Source of the DNA: Dysidea avara
Taxonomy: Eukaryota > Porifera > Demospongiae > Dictyoceratida > Dysideidae
Assembly (NCBI RefSeq): GCF_963678975.1
Contig: NC_089274.1
Coordinates: 6,436,001 to 6,500,000, forward strand
Direction of reading: 5' to 3'
DNA: 64,000 bases
Shown here: piece by piece, positions 39,343-50,977 of the stretch
How positions within the stretch are numbered: the stretch's first letter is position 1
Layout: every line of letters starts with the position of its first letter
The notes under the pieces: generated by a model
What the model was told of the DNA's origin: nothing
The model's input: the letters and a program-made list of their open reading frames with translations, nothing else
Databases searched by the model: none
Translations under genes and position numbers: made by a program

Positions 39343-39855
39343 TTAGGACTTATAAATTTGCTGGATTTCATTAGTAAATTGGTCAATGTTATCATGATCA
39401 ATTAATCTGGGTGGTAAAGCATTCCAATCACGAAGTGATCTGAAATAAAAACTATGCTGGAATATGTTGGTGGATGAAGTAGGAAGAATGTAACGTCTAG
39501 GATGATATTGTCTAGTGGCTCTTTCCATTTCTAAATAGTAGGATAGGATAGATAAAGGGTACTCATTGTGGACAATTTTAAATAGTGTTTGTAACCTACA
39601 TATCTTATGACGTACTTGGAGACTTGGCCAAGAAAGCTGTTGTAACATATTTGTGATTGAACTGTATCTACTAAAATCATTTAAAACCCATCTTGCAGCT
39701 CTATGCTGCACTTTCTCTAACTGTTGGATATCAGTTTGATAGCATGGGTCCCATACAACCGCGGCATACTCCATTGCAGGACGAATCATGATAGCAGCAA
39801 TAATGAAATTTGAGGTGGTGAGGTAAAAAGGGATGCAGGCGGGGATGAGAAACAA
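39343..39855 (-). pseudogene. LINE reverse-transcriptase C-terminal fragment
   Basis: 170 codons in one frame containing PAMEYAAVVWDPCYQTDIQQ, LEKVQHRAARWVL, LSWPSLQVRHKICRL and the terminal FFxSxxxWNALPP-like FYFRSLRDWNALPPRL. This is the thumb/C-terminal part of jockey/CR1-type ORF2. The catalytic palm (FADD) is absent, so this is a 5'-truncated insertion. Confidence 0.85.
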
Positions 39856-40851
39856 TTAATCAAGTTTGCCTGGCCTAACTGGCTGGATATAAGTCTTACG
39901 CATGGCTTGACCAGTGGTACTATGGTATTAAATTTTTAATACTCCAGCATAAGGCACGGACCAACATCACTGATGGTCATGACAGCTAAATACGATGACA
40001 ACACATTGCCAATGGTAAACCTGTTACAAATTTTCAAATGGGCCTTCCAACTAGTTGTCATGGTGGAAGCTGGTAGATTATGGCTGACTATATATATTTG
40101 AATATTGTTTGCAGCTTTACGTTTATCTATTCAATTTCCATTGGCGGGGATCATGAAGTTTTACTGAAATTGGTGGGGGTCATGAAATGTAATTGAAATT
40201 GTATTGTCATAGCTGGTATGCTAGATATGAAAATCCTATAAAACTGCAACACTGAAATGATGCCAAGATGTAGTTTAGAACTTTATATATAACAGTGAGA
40301 AAAACATAAGTCCAGCTGGTACATTGTGATTGCCATGCAGTCACTAGCTTGCTTCATCCATGGACATGTACAGATCAATTGAATGCCAAATGGTGTATAC
40401 TGGATTACTGTATTATTGGTTGTTTAGAAAACTATAGTTTCACTGAGTTTTGCTCTATATACACACATGCATTAAATAGTGTTAGGAATTTTCCAGGGGG
40501 TATAGGACTCCAAGCCCATGCTCAATGCACTGTGCTTACAAAAATAACATGTTCGTGTTACTTGCAGTTAATACAACAATAATTGTATTGTATAATTGTA
40601 ATCATTGTAATTACTGTTGTTGTTTGTTGTCAGTGTGTAAGACATAACTAACTGTCAACACTGAAAGTCCAATTTCTCCATAATGGCATCGTTTTTTTCA
40701 ATTATGAATTATACCATTGCAAGCAACAAACTATATAGAACTAATATGTATAGCACTATGCCGCACCTTTTCTTCTACTTTCTGTACAGACACGTGAAAT
40801 ATTTTTGGTAGTTTGTGTTCTATTATTAAGAGTGCACATGGGCTTGTTTAC
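39856..40851. other. Non-coding stretch
   Basis: No exon or mobile element with defined ends. The plus frame at 40349 has no support. Confidence 0.45.
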
Positions 40852-41145
40852 CAGGGGCGAATACAGGTGTTGGGGGGCCCCCTCCAAAAATTTTTTAGTG
40901 TACCAAGATCAAAATACTTTAATAGAGCAGTCACTCTAATAAAGCAGTCACAGTATTAGAGTAGTGTGTAGCGAGCTATGTAAGGATTTTTATGTATTTT
41001 ATCAGTAATAAGTGCATAGTTGGTGGGGTGGGCAGCTATTGTCAGCAGGCTGTGACCTTTTTTTTTGGTTTCACCTTACCAAACCAGAGAATGAGTGCCT
41101 CAGTTCATTTTGACCCCCCTTAGCAAAAGTCTGGATCTACCCCTG
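40852..41145. mobile_element. 294-bp hAT-like MITE
   Basis: CAGGGGCGAATACAGG at the left and CTGGATCTACCCCTG at the right are inverted, flanked by TTGTTTAC/TTGTCTAC (8 bp, one change). It carries three variants of the 20-base word at 40910-40965. Confidence 0.85.
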
Positions 41146-41492
41146 TTGTCTACTCTTCTAGGAATTTTTGCTTGACTAATTTAATGCTTCCCAGTGATGA
41201 ATTACTGAACACGAAAGTTAACAAATTGCTCTGTGCATGACACGTTAAGTTAAGTTGTGCACCGTAAATATAGAGGTTTAAGTTATAGTTAAACCCCACC
41301 ATGAGTAGGATATTGTAGTTATCAACCAAAGCTATCAACCAAAGCCGAGAGGCCGAGGTGTTAATAACTAGATAACCTACGTGTGCAGGTGGGGTTCAAG
41401 TGGCTTCTATCCAACACTTTGAAGCAGTCAAGTCACAAGCAATGTGTCGATAAGGCTAGATGACACTTCAATTTTTTCTGAACTTGTAGTTT

Positions 41493-41857
41493 CAGGGCTA
41501 CCCAGCAAAATCAAGGGGCCCAGGGCAAAGAGTTAAAGTGGGGCCCCGAGGTTTCCATTCTGAATCACAACTTCACCTAAGCTGTAAGTCGAAGATCAAA
41601 AGTCATTACATGCTGACAGTGACAATAGATACCTACATGCTGACAGTGACAATAGATACCCCTCACCAACCATATCTCCTTATTTATTAGCTTGCTACAC
41701 TGCTCCTCTGAAGAATACTGTGACTGCTCTATTAGAGTATCTAGATCTGACTGCTCTATTACAGCATATCGATCTTGTTAAATAGGTATTCAAGGGGCCC
41801 TTCTGGGCTGGGGCCCAGGGGAAAATGCCCCAGTTGCCCCCCATGTGGGCGGTCCTA
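41493..41857. mobile_element. Non-autonomous hAT-like element, copy B
   Basis: Homologous along its length to 17522-17917 (start CAGGGCTACCC, end GGGCGGTCCT), including AAAGAGTTAAAGTGGGGCCC and two 20-base words followed by ATCTAGATC or ATCGATCTT. The right terminus has drifted and the flanking duplication is poor. Confidence 0.8.
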
Positions 41858-44664
41858 CATAGTTGTATGGTGTGTATAGCTTCAATTTTGCTTTTATAAT
41901 GTGTAAGGCTTCGATTGCACTTCTTTTTTTTTTACTGTGCTTTCAACTGAATGTGTAAGTGTAACTATACGTTGTCTTCCATATATGCACTGGGGTTTAT
42001 CTACCTTTCCTGGGTTTTAACTACCATATACTCCCAGTTTTTTATTTGATGAGTGGGATAGAAATGTCCTTATTTGCATATCATCTATTAATTTAAAGGT
42101 CAGTTAATTCCAAAAAATAGAATTTGGAGTTATCAAACTATATATTCATACATGCATGAAAATAAGTTATCTTGGCATACACAGTGTACACATTGTAAGC
42201 AGAATCATTCTAGCATTCTAGACAGACCACTAATAAGCATGTACAAGGGAAGTTATATAGCTGGCTATGTATTGTAATTAATTGAAGTAAGGTATCTTAC
42301 TTACCAAATAAACCATGCAGTGAATGTTTTGGCATAAATGTCCATTATGCTACAAATTCAAGTAGTATGACAATCCATACTAATTATAAGCTTCCTTAGT
42401 TCATAATTGCTTTTGTTAAAGCCAATGTATGCCAATGCATGCATGAGTGCCAGAATCAGTTACAATAGAAATATATACATATCAGGTTGAACATTAATGG
42501 ATGCTATCAAATTTCATTGTTCTATAATTCTAAGGCCTCCTTGTCTAAGGATATCATATGCATGATCCAAGATGTGTTTTATACACAACAGTATGTATTT
42601 GGTATGCTTATTAAATAGCGTGTGGATGTATATATGGGAGGGTATGTGTATTATAAGCATGATTTCATAGTAAAGGCAATAGAGTTACAGCGTAGAATTA
42701 AAACATTCTACAGTACAAGTTGACCACTTGTGTTCAAAGTTTAATTTTACTAGTACAGAGTCTGAATAGTTAAGTTACTATATTGAAACCTGTAGTGCAA
42801 TAAATATCAAGCCAACATGCATATAGACCATTGTGTAGCTCTGCATATTTGTGCAAACATTTGTAAAAAATACTTTGCAAGTTTAAAAACAGTGACAGTG
42901 CTCTGCATGTACAAGCTATAGTCTATAACTTTAATGAGTTAGATTGTTATTCATCATTTGACTGAAATGACTCAACACTAACAATTGCATTGTCATGTAC
43001 ACAATGATACTGAAAATAAAGAACGTCTAAAAATAGTATGATGTATGTCTCTATATATACACACACACAAAGTATACACAATAGTAACTTTATGCATTGT
43101 ATGGTTTACATTCTTGCCACTCCTTTCAGCATGATTGTACCACTTAACCACAACTATAACTATACATGGATAATTGGAATAAGATACTACACATTAACCA
43201 CTAACAAGATTCATCCATGAAAGAAATGAATACATGATAAGGCAGTCCTTTGATGACAAGTACTAGCATAAGTTTTGGCCTCACAAAACCACATGTATCA
43301 CCACAATTCTATGGCTGAACTCGACGGAACTATAGGTTTCACACACATCCAGTTTTATGAATTTAAAAGTACTTAACCTTTAATGATAGTGATTGTGTAT
43401 CACCAATATCTAAGAGGTTAAAGCTACCCAATGATGAGTGAATTCATTGTTGCTATGGCATGCGTGTGGTAGGAGAAAATTGTAGGCCCAAGGTTATTCA
43501 CAAGGTGGTTGACTATAGTTATGATATCACAGTGCATTCCCTTCAAATGGAATAATGAATATGCAGTGGGTTATTCCCTGCAATGCATACAAAATTCATA
43601 TACTGTGCTTATGTAACTGTCATGAAGGAGATTTATGCTTGAATACTGCACACAACAGGTGAAGCAATTAAAGGTATGCATACTCTCCTTAATATCCTGG
43701 TTTTGTCCTTGCATTTCAGAACTTATTAATAAATAATATTAAGGGTATTAGGTTTATATGATACTAATTGTTTGTATAACATTTCAATGAATCCTCTTTA
43801 CTAACATACAAGAAAACAATAGCACTATGCCACGCATGGATACACATATGGTGGTCATGTGGGATGTATACTATCAATAATTATATTCAATGTGGAAGGT
43901 CATTACAAGAATTAGTGTGGTTGAACCAAACAAGGCAAACGCTATTTATAGTAACATATTTTACATCATATTCATTAGTGTATGGTGCTGATTAATGTAT
44001 ATACAGGTAGTTCCAAACTGCATCATTATGAACAGTACTATACATTTCACCATAACTTCCATGTAGACAATTTATACCACTTAGCAACTAAACTGGAAAC
44101 AAACTATAACACTGACTGCTCATAAATAATAATTCACAGGAAATGCAAGTGTGATCTCATTAGCTCCATGATTGCCATGGCAAAGTTTAAGCCAAACCTC
44201 TCTTCTCACTATCTATGTAGATTTACTTCCATGTCTACAACATGTAGTTTTATGTGATCATGACCGTGACTGTAACAATTGCAATTTCAACAAGTGTACT
44301 TAATCTTTCATGACCATTTGTATTATACTATCTTTCAAAAAGTGATGCATGTATCACATTGTGACTGAATTTGATGACCAGGCTTCCATACATGAAGTAT
44401 GCCATCATTTTCAAAGTTTGACTTGTCATAACACTGTCAAAATTCTAGGTCATGACAATAGTATGCTAAAAGATCAAGTTACAAAGGATGTCCATAAAGT
44501 TATTGTACTAGATCTGTAACTATGAACCATCATGTACTATATCCCACATAGTTGATATGTGCACTTCCCCCACATAGATAGTTGCAAACACACTATATTC
44601 GTGTATGACATTTCTATAGGTACACTAAAACATTTCCTGCATGGATATCTGCTGATATGGACAT
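41858..44664. other. 2.8-kb non-coding stretch
   Basis: Uniformly AT-rich with no exon-like blocks, no inverted repeats that I could delimit, and none of the dispersed 20-base words. Could be unannotated intron or intergenic DNA. Confidence 0.45.
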
Positions 44665-44672
44665 GTATGAAT

Positions 44673-45208
44673 CAGCGTTGAAACCGGGTCGGGTCATCCG
44701 GGTCACATTTTCTCCGGGTCATCCGGGTCTGACCCGGTTTACAATTTATCCGGGTCTGACCCGGATTGGATCACGTGAGAAATGAAATTGTTCGTTTGAC
44801 GACGTGGAAACTTATAAACGCTATCGCGTAGCTCTTTCGTGAGCCACGCCCACTTATCGCAATACCAACATACGCTCAGCCACGCTCATTTGTTAGTAAG
44901 TGTAATATGTAGCACGAAATTGAGGGTATCTATGGTGAGGGGTAGCTATTGTCAGTAGGTGAAGACCTTTTTTTTTTTTTTTTTTTTTTTTTGGTCTTCA
45001 ACCTACAGCTAGGCTGAAGTTGCAATATTTACTCAACACAAATCGAACGCTCAAAATGTAGACTCGTTCGCTCGCTCGAGACTAGCCGAAACACGTCTCG
45101 GCTTTAATTAATCCGGGTCACATCCGGGTCAAATCCGGGTCTGACCCCGGTAGCAATCCGGGTCAGTGGGTCATCCGGGTCAGCAGTAGTGACCCGGTTT
45201 CAACGTTG
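44673..45208. mobile_element. 536-bp hAT-like element with CCGGGTCA repeats
   Basis: CAGCGTTGAAACC and its near-inverse GGTTTCAACGTTG bound the element, with an exact 8-bp duplication GTATGAAT (44665-44672 and 45209-45216). Both subterminal regions are arrays of ATCCGGGTC/TGACCCGG words. A run of about 24 T lies at 44969-44992. No coding capacity. Confidence 0.9.
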
Positions 45209-45216
45209 GTATGAAT

Positions 45217-46917
45217 GATTAATCTATAGTCAGTTGAGACTGCAGATCACATGTTTCACCACATACTATAGTGAACTGTCAGCTTAATATACAAACGTCA
45301 GTTTTGATCTGTATAACAGTTTAAAGCTGTGTATGGACCTTGTATAGCCATCCATATGTAAGCCATATACAACAAGACCTCAGATTATGGTGTCAAAAGT
45401 TTATTTAAGTCATAAAGCTATCTTATACTAAGTTTAGGACTTAACCTGGCCTTGCAATTGTGCATTATAATATGTTCAAGTGATAACTGCTATATAAATA
45501 CTGTTAGTAGAATAATGCACTGTATATTCATCAATGTGGATATAGTTGCATTTTGTGTTAACTGTCAACTTAACTCGTGAAAGTCACAGTATAATTATGT
45601 AGGTATTATTGAACAGTTCAGTACCTCCTCCATAATAAATAACAATTGATGTCATTGTCATAATAATATTGCTACTTTCATGCAAATATGACCTTGAGTT
45701 CAGAGAAAACATTACACGTAATGTGAACATCCATCAATTGTCACACGGACAGGTTATATTTGTCTCATATAATTATGCTGTGCAAGCATTCTGACTACCT
45801 ACATGTACTAGTATCCTGCATGCCTTGATGATCAGGACACTTGCTCATGGTCCCATGATCACTGTTGAATAAGTGTCAATTCCCTGAAATTAGCTATAGA
45901 GTAAAATGAAACTAGAATGTATAGGTGTTTAGAAAATGCAGTTCCATGCATGAATAGATAAAAGTCTATTTCGTATACAGAATAATTTCTGTCATAGTGC
46001 TATAGCTAGGTAATAATGGAACAAAGCATCAAGCATAATGCAAAATCATGATAGAAATATAATTTTGGGGCTTTGTAACCTCCACTACACAAATAAAAGG
46101 TTATACATCATAATTGAGCCATTCACGTATTAATAACATCAATCACTGTAACAAAAGATTAGGATTACAAAACAATAACTGTGATTATATATACTAACTA
46201 AAGATTCAATTCATGGTATGAACTGTATAGCTTGAAAGTAGTGGAATTTTCCAAGGATAGAATCAGTTGATTTTTGTTGGCAATAACAAATAAGCACAAT
46301 GGGTAAATTTAAAGTATATAATCATGGTGAAAATCCAACACAGGTATACGCAACAACACAGCTAGCAGACTTTTATAGTGCAAGTAATTAAAGACCTTCA
46401 ACACACAACCACTTTAGAATTCGTATACACAGATTAGAAGAAGCAGTTGCTATTTGCTAAGAAATTTAACAGATGTAAGCTATAGCACAAGAGAAAGTTT
46501 CAGTTCGGCATGCATGAACCAAAGTAATGATCATAACTAAATCACAATCAGATGTTGAGGACCCTTTTGCAAAGTCCATGTATTGATATACTTCAATTAT
46601 GCATGCAGATATCAATGACTTCAATTATATAACTCAGCCTGAAAAACATGCAACTGTGGCAAACTGTAACACTGGAGGTTATGATTGTAAATACACATAA
46701 CTGGTACAGCCAGTACTTCAAAAGAAACATATATATCAAGTAGAATCTCATCAGTTTGTTCCTGTATGATAAAAGATCTAACTATATATGATATACATGA
46801 ACTAGCTATACTTCTAAAGTTAACAGCTCAGCCTTAAATTAATTTAGACATTTTGTATGGTTTATGAAATCAAATGAATTCTGCATTATGATGAAGCAAT
46901 ATGAAACGCAACAAACA
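45217..46917. other. Non-coding stretch
   Basis: Nothing recognised on either strand. Confidence 0.45.
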
Positions 46918-47146
46918 TGACCGGATTTGCGAAAAGGGGTCTTCCACACACATCCAATTTACCTACTTTGGTGACTCATAACTTCAGATTGGAAAAGGCT
47001 ATTGACTTGAAATGTGGTCTGTCAGCGAGTGAGCACCACCAATGCTTATTGGATGGGGAAATTTCAAATTTTTTATGTTTCTTGAACAGTAGTTATGGTT
47101 TTCCAAGTTTGTAGAATTGGAAGACCCCTTTTCGCAAATCTAGTCA
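46918..47146. mobile_element. MITE with TGACCGGATTTGCG ends
   Basis: TGACCGGATTTGCGAAAAGG at the left is inverted at the right (CCTTTTCGCAAATCTAGTCA), with GTCTTCC/GGAAGAC continuing the pairing. A diverged relative is at 55504-55728. The plus-strand frame across it is not a gene. Confidence 0.8.
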
Positions 47147-47598
47147 CAAATTATAATGATGGTAATGTGTGATAATTGATGATGTGACTAAATAGCCGTC
47201 TGGTACTTTCCAAATTGTATGGCTTCATGGTATATTTACAACTTAACTACATCAATGGTGATAGTTATTATAACTGTTTCAATCCAACACCTGCACTGCT
47301 GATCACACATTTAATGACCCCTGCGTCATCATTGCATGTGGTGATATATACCCTAAGCTGCAAGCATTCATCAGCACATGTAGATCACCAGGATGTAGCA
47401 CATTGTAAACAGTAACTATTTGTGGAAGTTCACACATGTGGGATACATATTATTGGCAATTAGAAATATGATGGATGACAGCTCTAGATCTTAATTTGAT
47501 ATTAACCTTTTAATCATGTGATAATAGCCAGCTAAGCTTTCACTATTATGTGGCTACAGTGTGCACATGTACCACACATGAAGGTCACATAATGCATC
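47147..47598. other. Non-coding sequence beyond TRAF copy 2
   Basis: The plus-strand frame at 47215 is unsupported. The missing half of the copy 2 MATH domain is not found here. Confidence 0.45.
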
Positions 47599-47599
47599 T

Positions 47600-50086
47600 T
47601 CAGGGCTGTCAGCAGCATCTCTCCTATATGTCTGGTGATATCTGGTATCTTGCATATGTAGTGACCATCATAGGAAGTAGCTTGAAGTGTTTGTAAGGTG
47701 AGAGACACTTCCTCATAAGTATGGTTGATCTCATTGATGCTCACTTGCAGGGTCAATAGGATCATTACATCCATTAATGCAGTTAACCTGTACAGCATCA
47801 CATTTCTTCTCATGTTCCTATAAAATGTTATTGTGTAATAATAGAAACTGATTAAAGTATGGTCTGTTCGCGCTCACCTGAGCCATCGTTTCTTGTTAAT
47901 AACTCTTGTTACATGGACCAGCTGCCCAAACATTTAGTAGCACTGTGAAGCCCTTTAAACTCTGGAACCAATAGTCAAACAAGTGCTTTGATGCAGGCAA
48001 GAACAAGTGAGTTATGAGGCTTTAAAAATATCCCAATAATTTAGTATGGATGATTCAGGCATGCAAACACTTTTACAGCTTGAAAACATGCTTGTTCTAG
48101 TACAAAACCATTAGGAGTGAACATGTGTTCACCTCTTTGATATTACTATATTTGGCGGGGGCTCAGGTGAACGCGTACCAACTATAGTTTACTTTGCCTT
48201 CTGTTGATCATAAAGAACCTCTTCCTTACACCACTGACATGATCGTCTTCTATACCGACACTGTTGTAAGTGATCATCAAGTTGTGATCTTGTGATCTCC
48301 TCATGACAATGTTCGTTGGGACATAATACCTTGACTAGTTGACACTCTTCCTTCAAATGTGATTCTGTGATGATGGTAGCTATTGACATAATTTTATTCC
48401 ATATTCATGCAGGCAGGAAGTAATTAAAGTGGCGGTCAAGTGGCTGTCAGGCGATCAACCACTACTGTAATAGTTTTATCAAATACTTTGATTTTCTTTT
48501 TATACAGAGTTCAGGGGAACTCTATTGGAGGTAACAACAAAGAGGCATGGACCTACTGTACATACGTTCATGCCATGCAAAGAAGACCATGTCATTATTG
48601 CTGCAATGTTATAAAACTGTTTCAGAATATTGTTTTTAAGCAAGTTTACAAAGCGATAATCATCCTACCATTAATGGGTGGCAGTCAAGCAGATAACTGG
48701 TACTCTGGCTATTAGAAACCTTATAACCTATAGCTCACAAACATTCATGGGCAGATTAGCATGCGGGCTTGTACCAGCACAGTTACAAAGGTGCTGTTAA
48801 TCCTTGTTGGGGTGCTTCACAAGTAGAGAATACATCGTAACAATCCCTCAGTACAAGCTCTTGTAGAATAGAAACTCTCACAGAACACTGTAGTGAGCAC
48901 ACCACTGGAAATCTGCATTGATTACTGTAACTCATGTAATTGAGTGTACGTTCGACCAAAAAAATAATTGGTATCAGAATCTCTTTGTTGTGTAGCCAAT
49001 CTAGTAGTCATTGGAATATTGGTAAATTTTTGGGCACACCTCTAAGTTTATTACTCTCAAATTGTGCCAAATGTAAGCGTAAGAAAGTGACTGTTATATT
49101 AGAATTATGGATTCAAGAGATGGTTGCTTTTTATTAGAGTAAGGGACTGCTCCATTAGTTCTATTCAAATGCTGTTACGTTTGCACTGTTTCAGTGGTGT
49201 GTCCAAAATATTTTTTGCATTACACATTACACTGCAAGCAAAACTATACTTTTGCTCCACCAACTATTCCCCTAAGTCTGTCCACATTAAGCTCAGAAAA
49301 AGCAGCTCTACTGCTAAAACACTAAACCACAGCGTGATGGTAACCTGTCCACAACTACTGTAGCATTCAAATTTTACACACCACCAGCTATTGTGTAAGA
49401 AACCTGTACCTGAACATAAAGGGTTTTCAGTATGGATACTACATACAATAAATGATAAACAAAGCTAAAAGGTGGTTGCCAAAAATTTTTTTTGTAAAAC
49501 TTGTGAAAAAGGTGTGACTACCGTGAATATATCTCCATGTTTCATCCTCCAGATGTTCCCACAGTACATTTTTAAAGCTATTACATAATTAGCATACACA
49601 TTAGTCCACAAACAATTTGATTATAATATAGACCATATCTGATTGAGAGCTTAATATGAAATATGCACGCATAGCTTTTATTGATGTGAAATTATGGTAA
49701 CAGCATGATTTATAACTGTCAATGAGTTAATACTGCAACATGTAGCAGTAAAGTTTTACTTGCGTACCTGAAAATGACAGTGTTCACCACTCCAATTAGT
49801 ACAATGAGGACAAGTAACCATGTGATTGTCAATCTCCTTAGATATTGCCTTGTCATAAATATACTATATAAGAAAGTACAAAAAGTGACCAAATTATGCA
49901 CGTCTTCAACTGATAGTATCAAAATATGTATTTCACATGCATGTTGACAATGTTCTCATACATAAAAAATATTAAGATTGTATTAGGGCATGTTTATATA
50001 ATTATTATATACTTATGTAGAATCACCAGCTTACATTTCCAAAATGAACTATTACTTTGCACTGTCCACAAAAGAAAGTCTGAGCC
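47600..50086 (-). pseudogene. TRAF-family copy 2, deleted pseudogene
   Basis: Recognisable exons: 50086-50035 (second half of RING, AQTFFCGQCKVIVHF), 49863-49768 (YIYDKAISKEIDNHMVTCPH), 48364-48198 (SHLKEECQLVKVLCPNEHCH) and a terminal block from about 47816. Lesions: no first RING exon found; exon 3 read in phase from its AG meets TGA after three codons unless a later AG is used; its donor is GC where copy 3 has GT; the second zinc-finger exon (EHEKKCDAVQVNC) runs directly, in another frame, into stalk sequence (INEINHTYEEVSLTLQTLQA), so an intron and about 140 codons are gone; and the MATH domain stops being recognisable after CKIPDITR. A MITE of the TTCACCTGAGCC family sits in an intron beside the damaged donor. 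It may still be transcribed. Confidence 0.85.
47872..48171. mobile_element. MITE with TTCACCTGAGCC ends, copy B
   Basis: Bounded by CTCACCTGAGCC and GGGGGCTCAGGTGA, homologous to 34095-34326 (shared GTGAAGCCCTTTAAAC and GTGCTTTGATG). Flanks TTCGCG/ACGCG are only roughly duplicated. It lies between two exons of the copy 2 pseudogene. Confidence 0.75.
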
Positions 50087-50977
50087 CTGTAAAAACAATT
50101 AAACTGATTGAGTGCAATATGTGAAAACAATGCATCTGAATCTGGCAGCTGTGTAGTTGCAATACAGTACATTCTTTGTACAAAGAATCAAAAGTGCAAG
50201 GGTGGTCAATAAATTGTACCACCTAACACTATTACCAAGAGTTTATAATGTACACCATTATAAACTCTTGTTAATACATAACATGTTTTAGTATAAAACA
50301 ATAGGAAAGTAGTAAACAGGTCAGCAACATTGATAAAGTGCATACTTCATAATAAAATATTTCCATCTCACATAAACGTGTATTAGAATACCATACAATA
50401 TTGTCACATTCCAATATATTGATTTGTAATATACATTACAACATGCAAAAATACCAACTTCTTCATGCTATTTATAGCAAACAATTATTGTACGGTACTA
50501 TCTATTTACTGACTTTACACAACAGGCACTAATTTACCCTTCCCTATTTAAAACATTAACGAGTATAAATAATGCAAACATTTTATTGGAAGGAATTATC
50601 ACAGTAGAAGCAAGAATGTGAAGTCTTCATTCAGTTGATTTCAATCCATGCAAGTGGTAAGAGATATTCTGTGCCTTAGGAATTGACTCTCATTCTATAC
50701 ATTTCAGGGTCAAGTCTGAGGTAAGTAAAGAAGCAGTCATTTCAGATATTGCATGCATGGAGTTATTCACAAAACCAGTGTTGTAAAACGAATTTTTTAC
50801 TATAGCATACAACTTCACCGCACATTTCACATTCCTCCATAAAGGAAAAACAAAATTCAAATATATAGCTAGTAAGTACCTCAATGCACCAGATGACTCA
50901 TTCATAAATTTTCAAAAATGTAACCAGAAACAAATCACATTAGTCGCCAAAAAGTGTGGGGTCTTTCCATTATTCTG
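50087..50977. other. Spacer with a perfect 15-bp hairpin
   Basis: CAAGAGTTTATAATG (50236-50250) is exactly inverted at 50256-50270 around TACAC. The RING first exon expected upstream of TRAF copy 2 was not found here. No other feature. Confidence 0.5.

Noticed and set aside
48440..48715. 91-codon plus-strand frame
   Set aside because: No domain, no splice support, and it lies antisense to the TRAF copy 2 intron.
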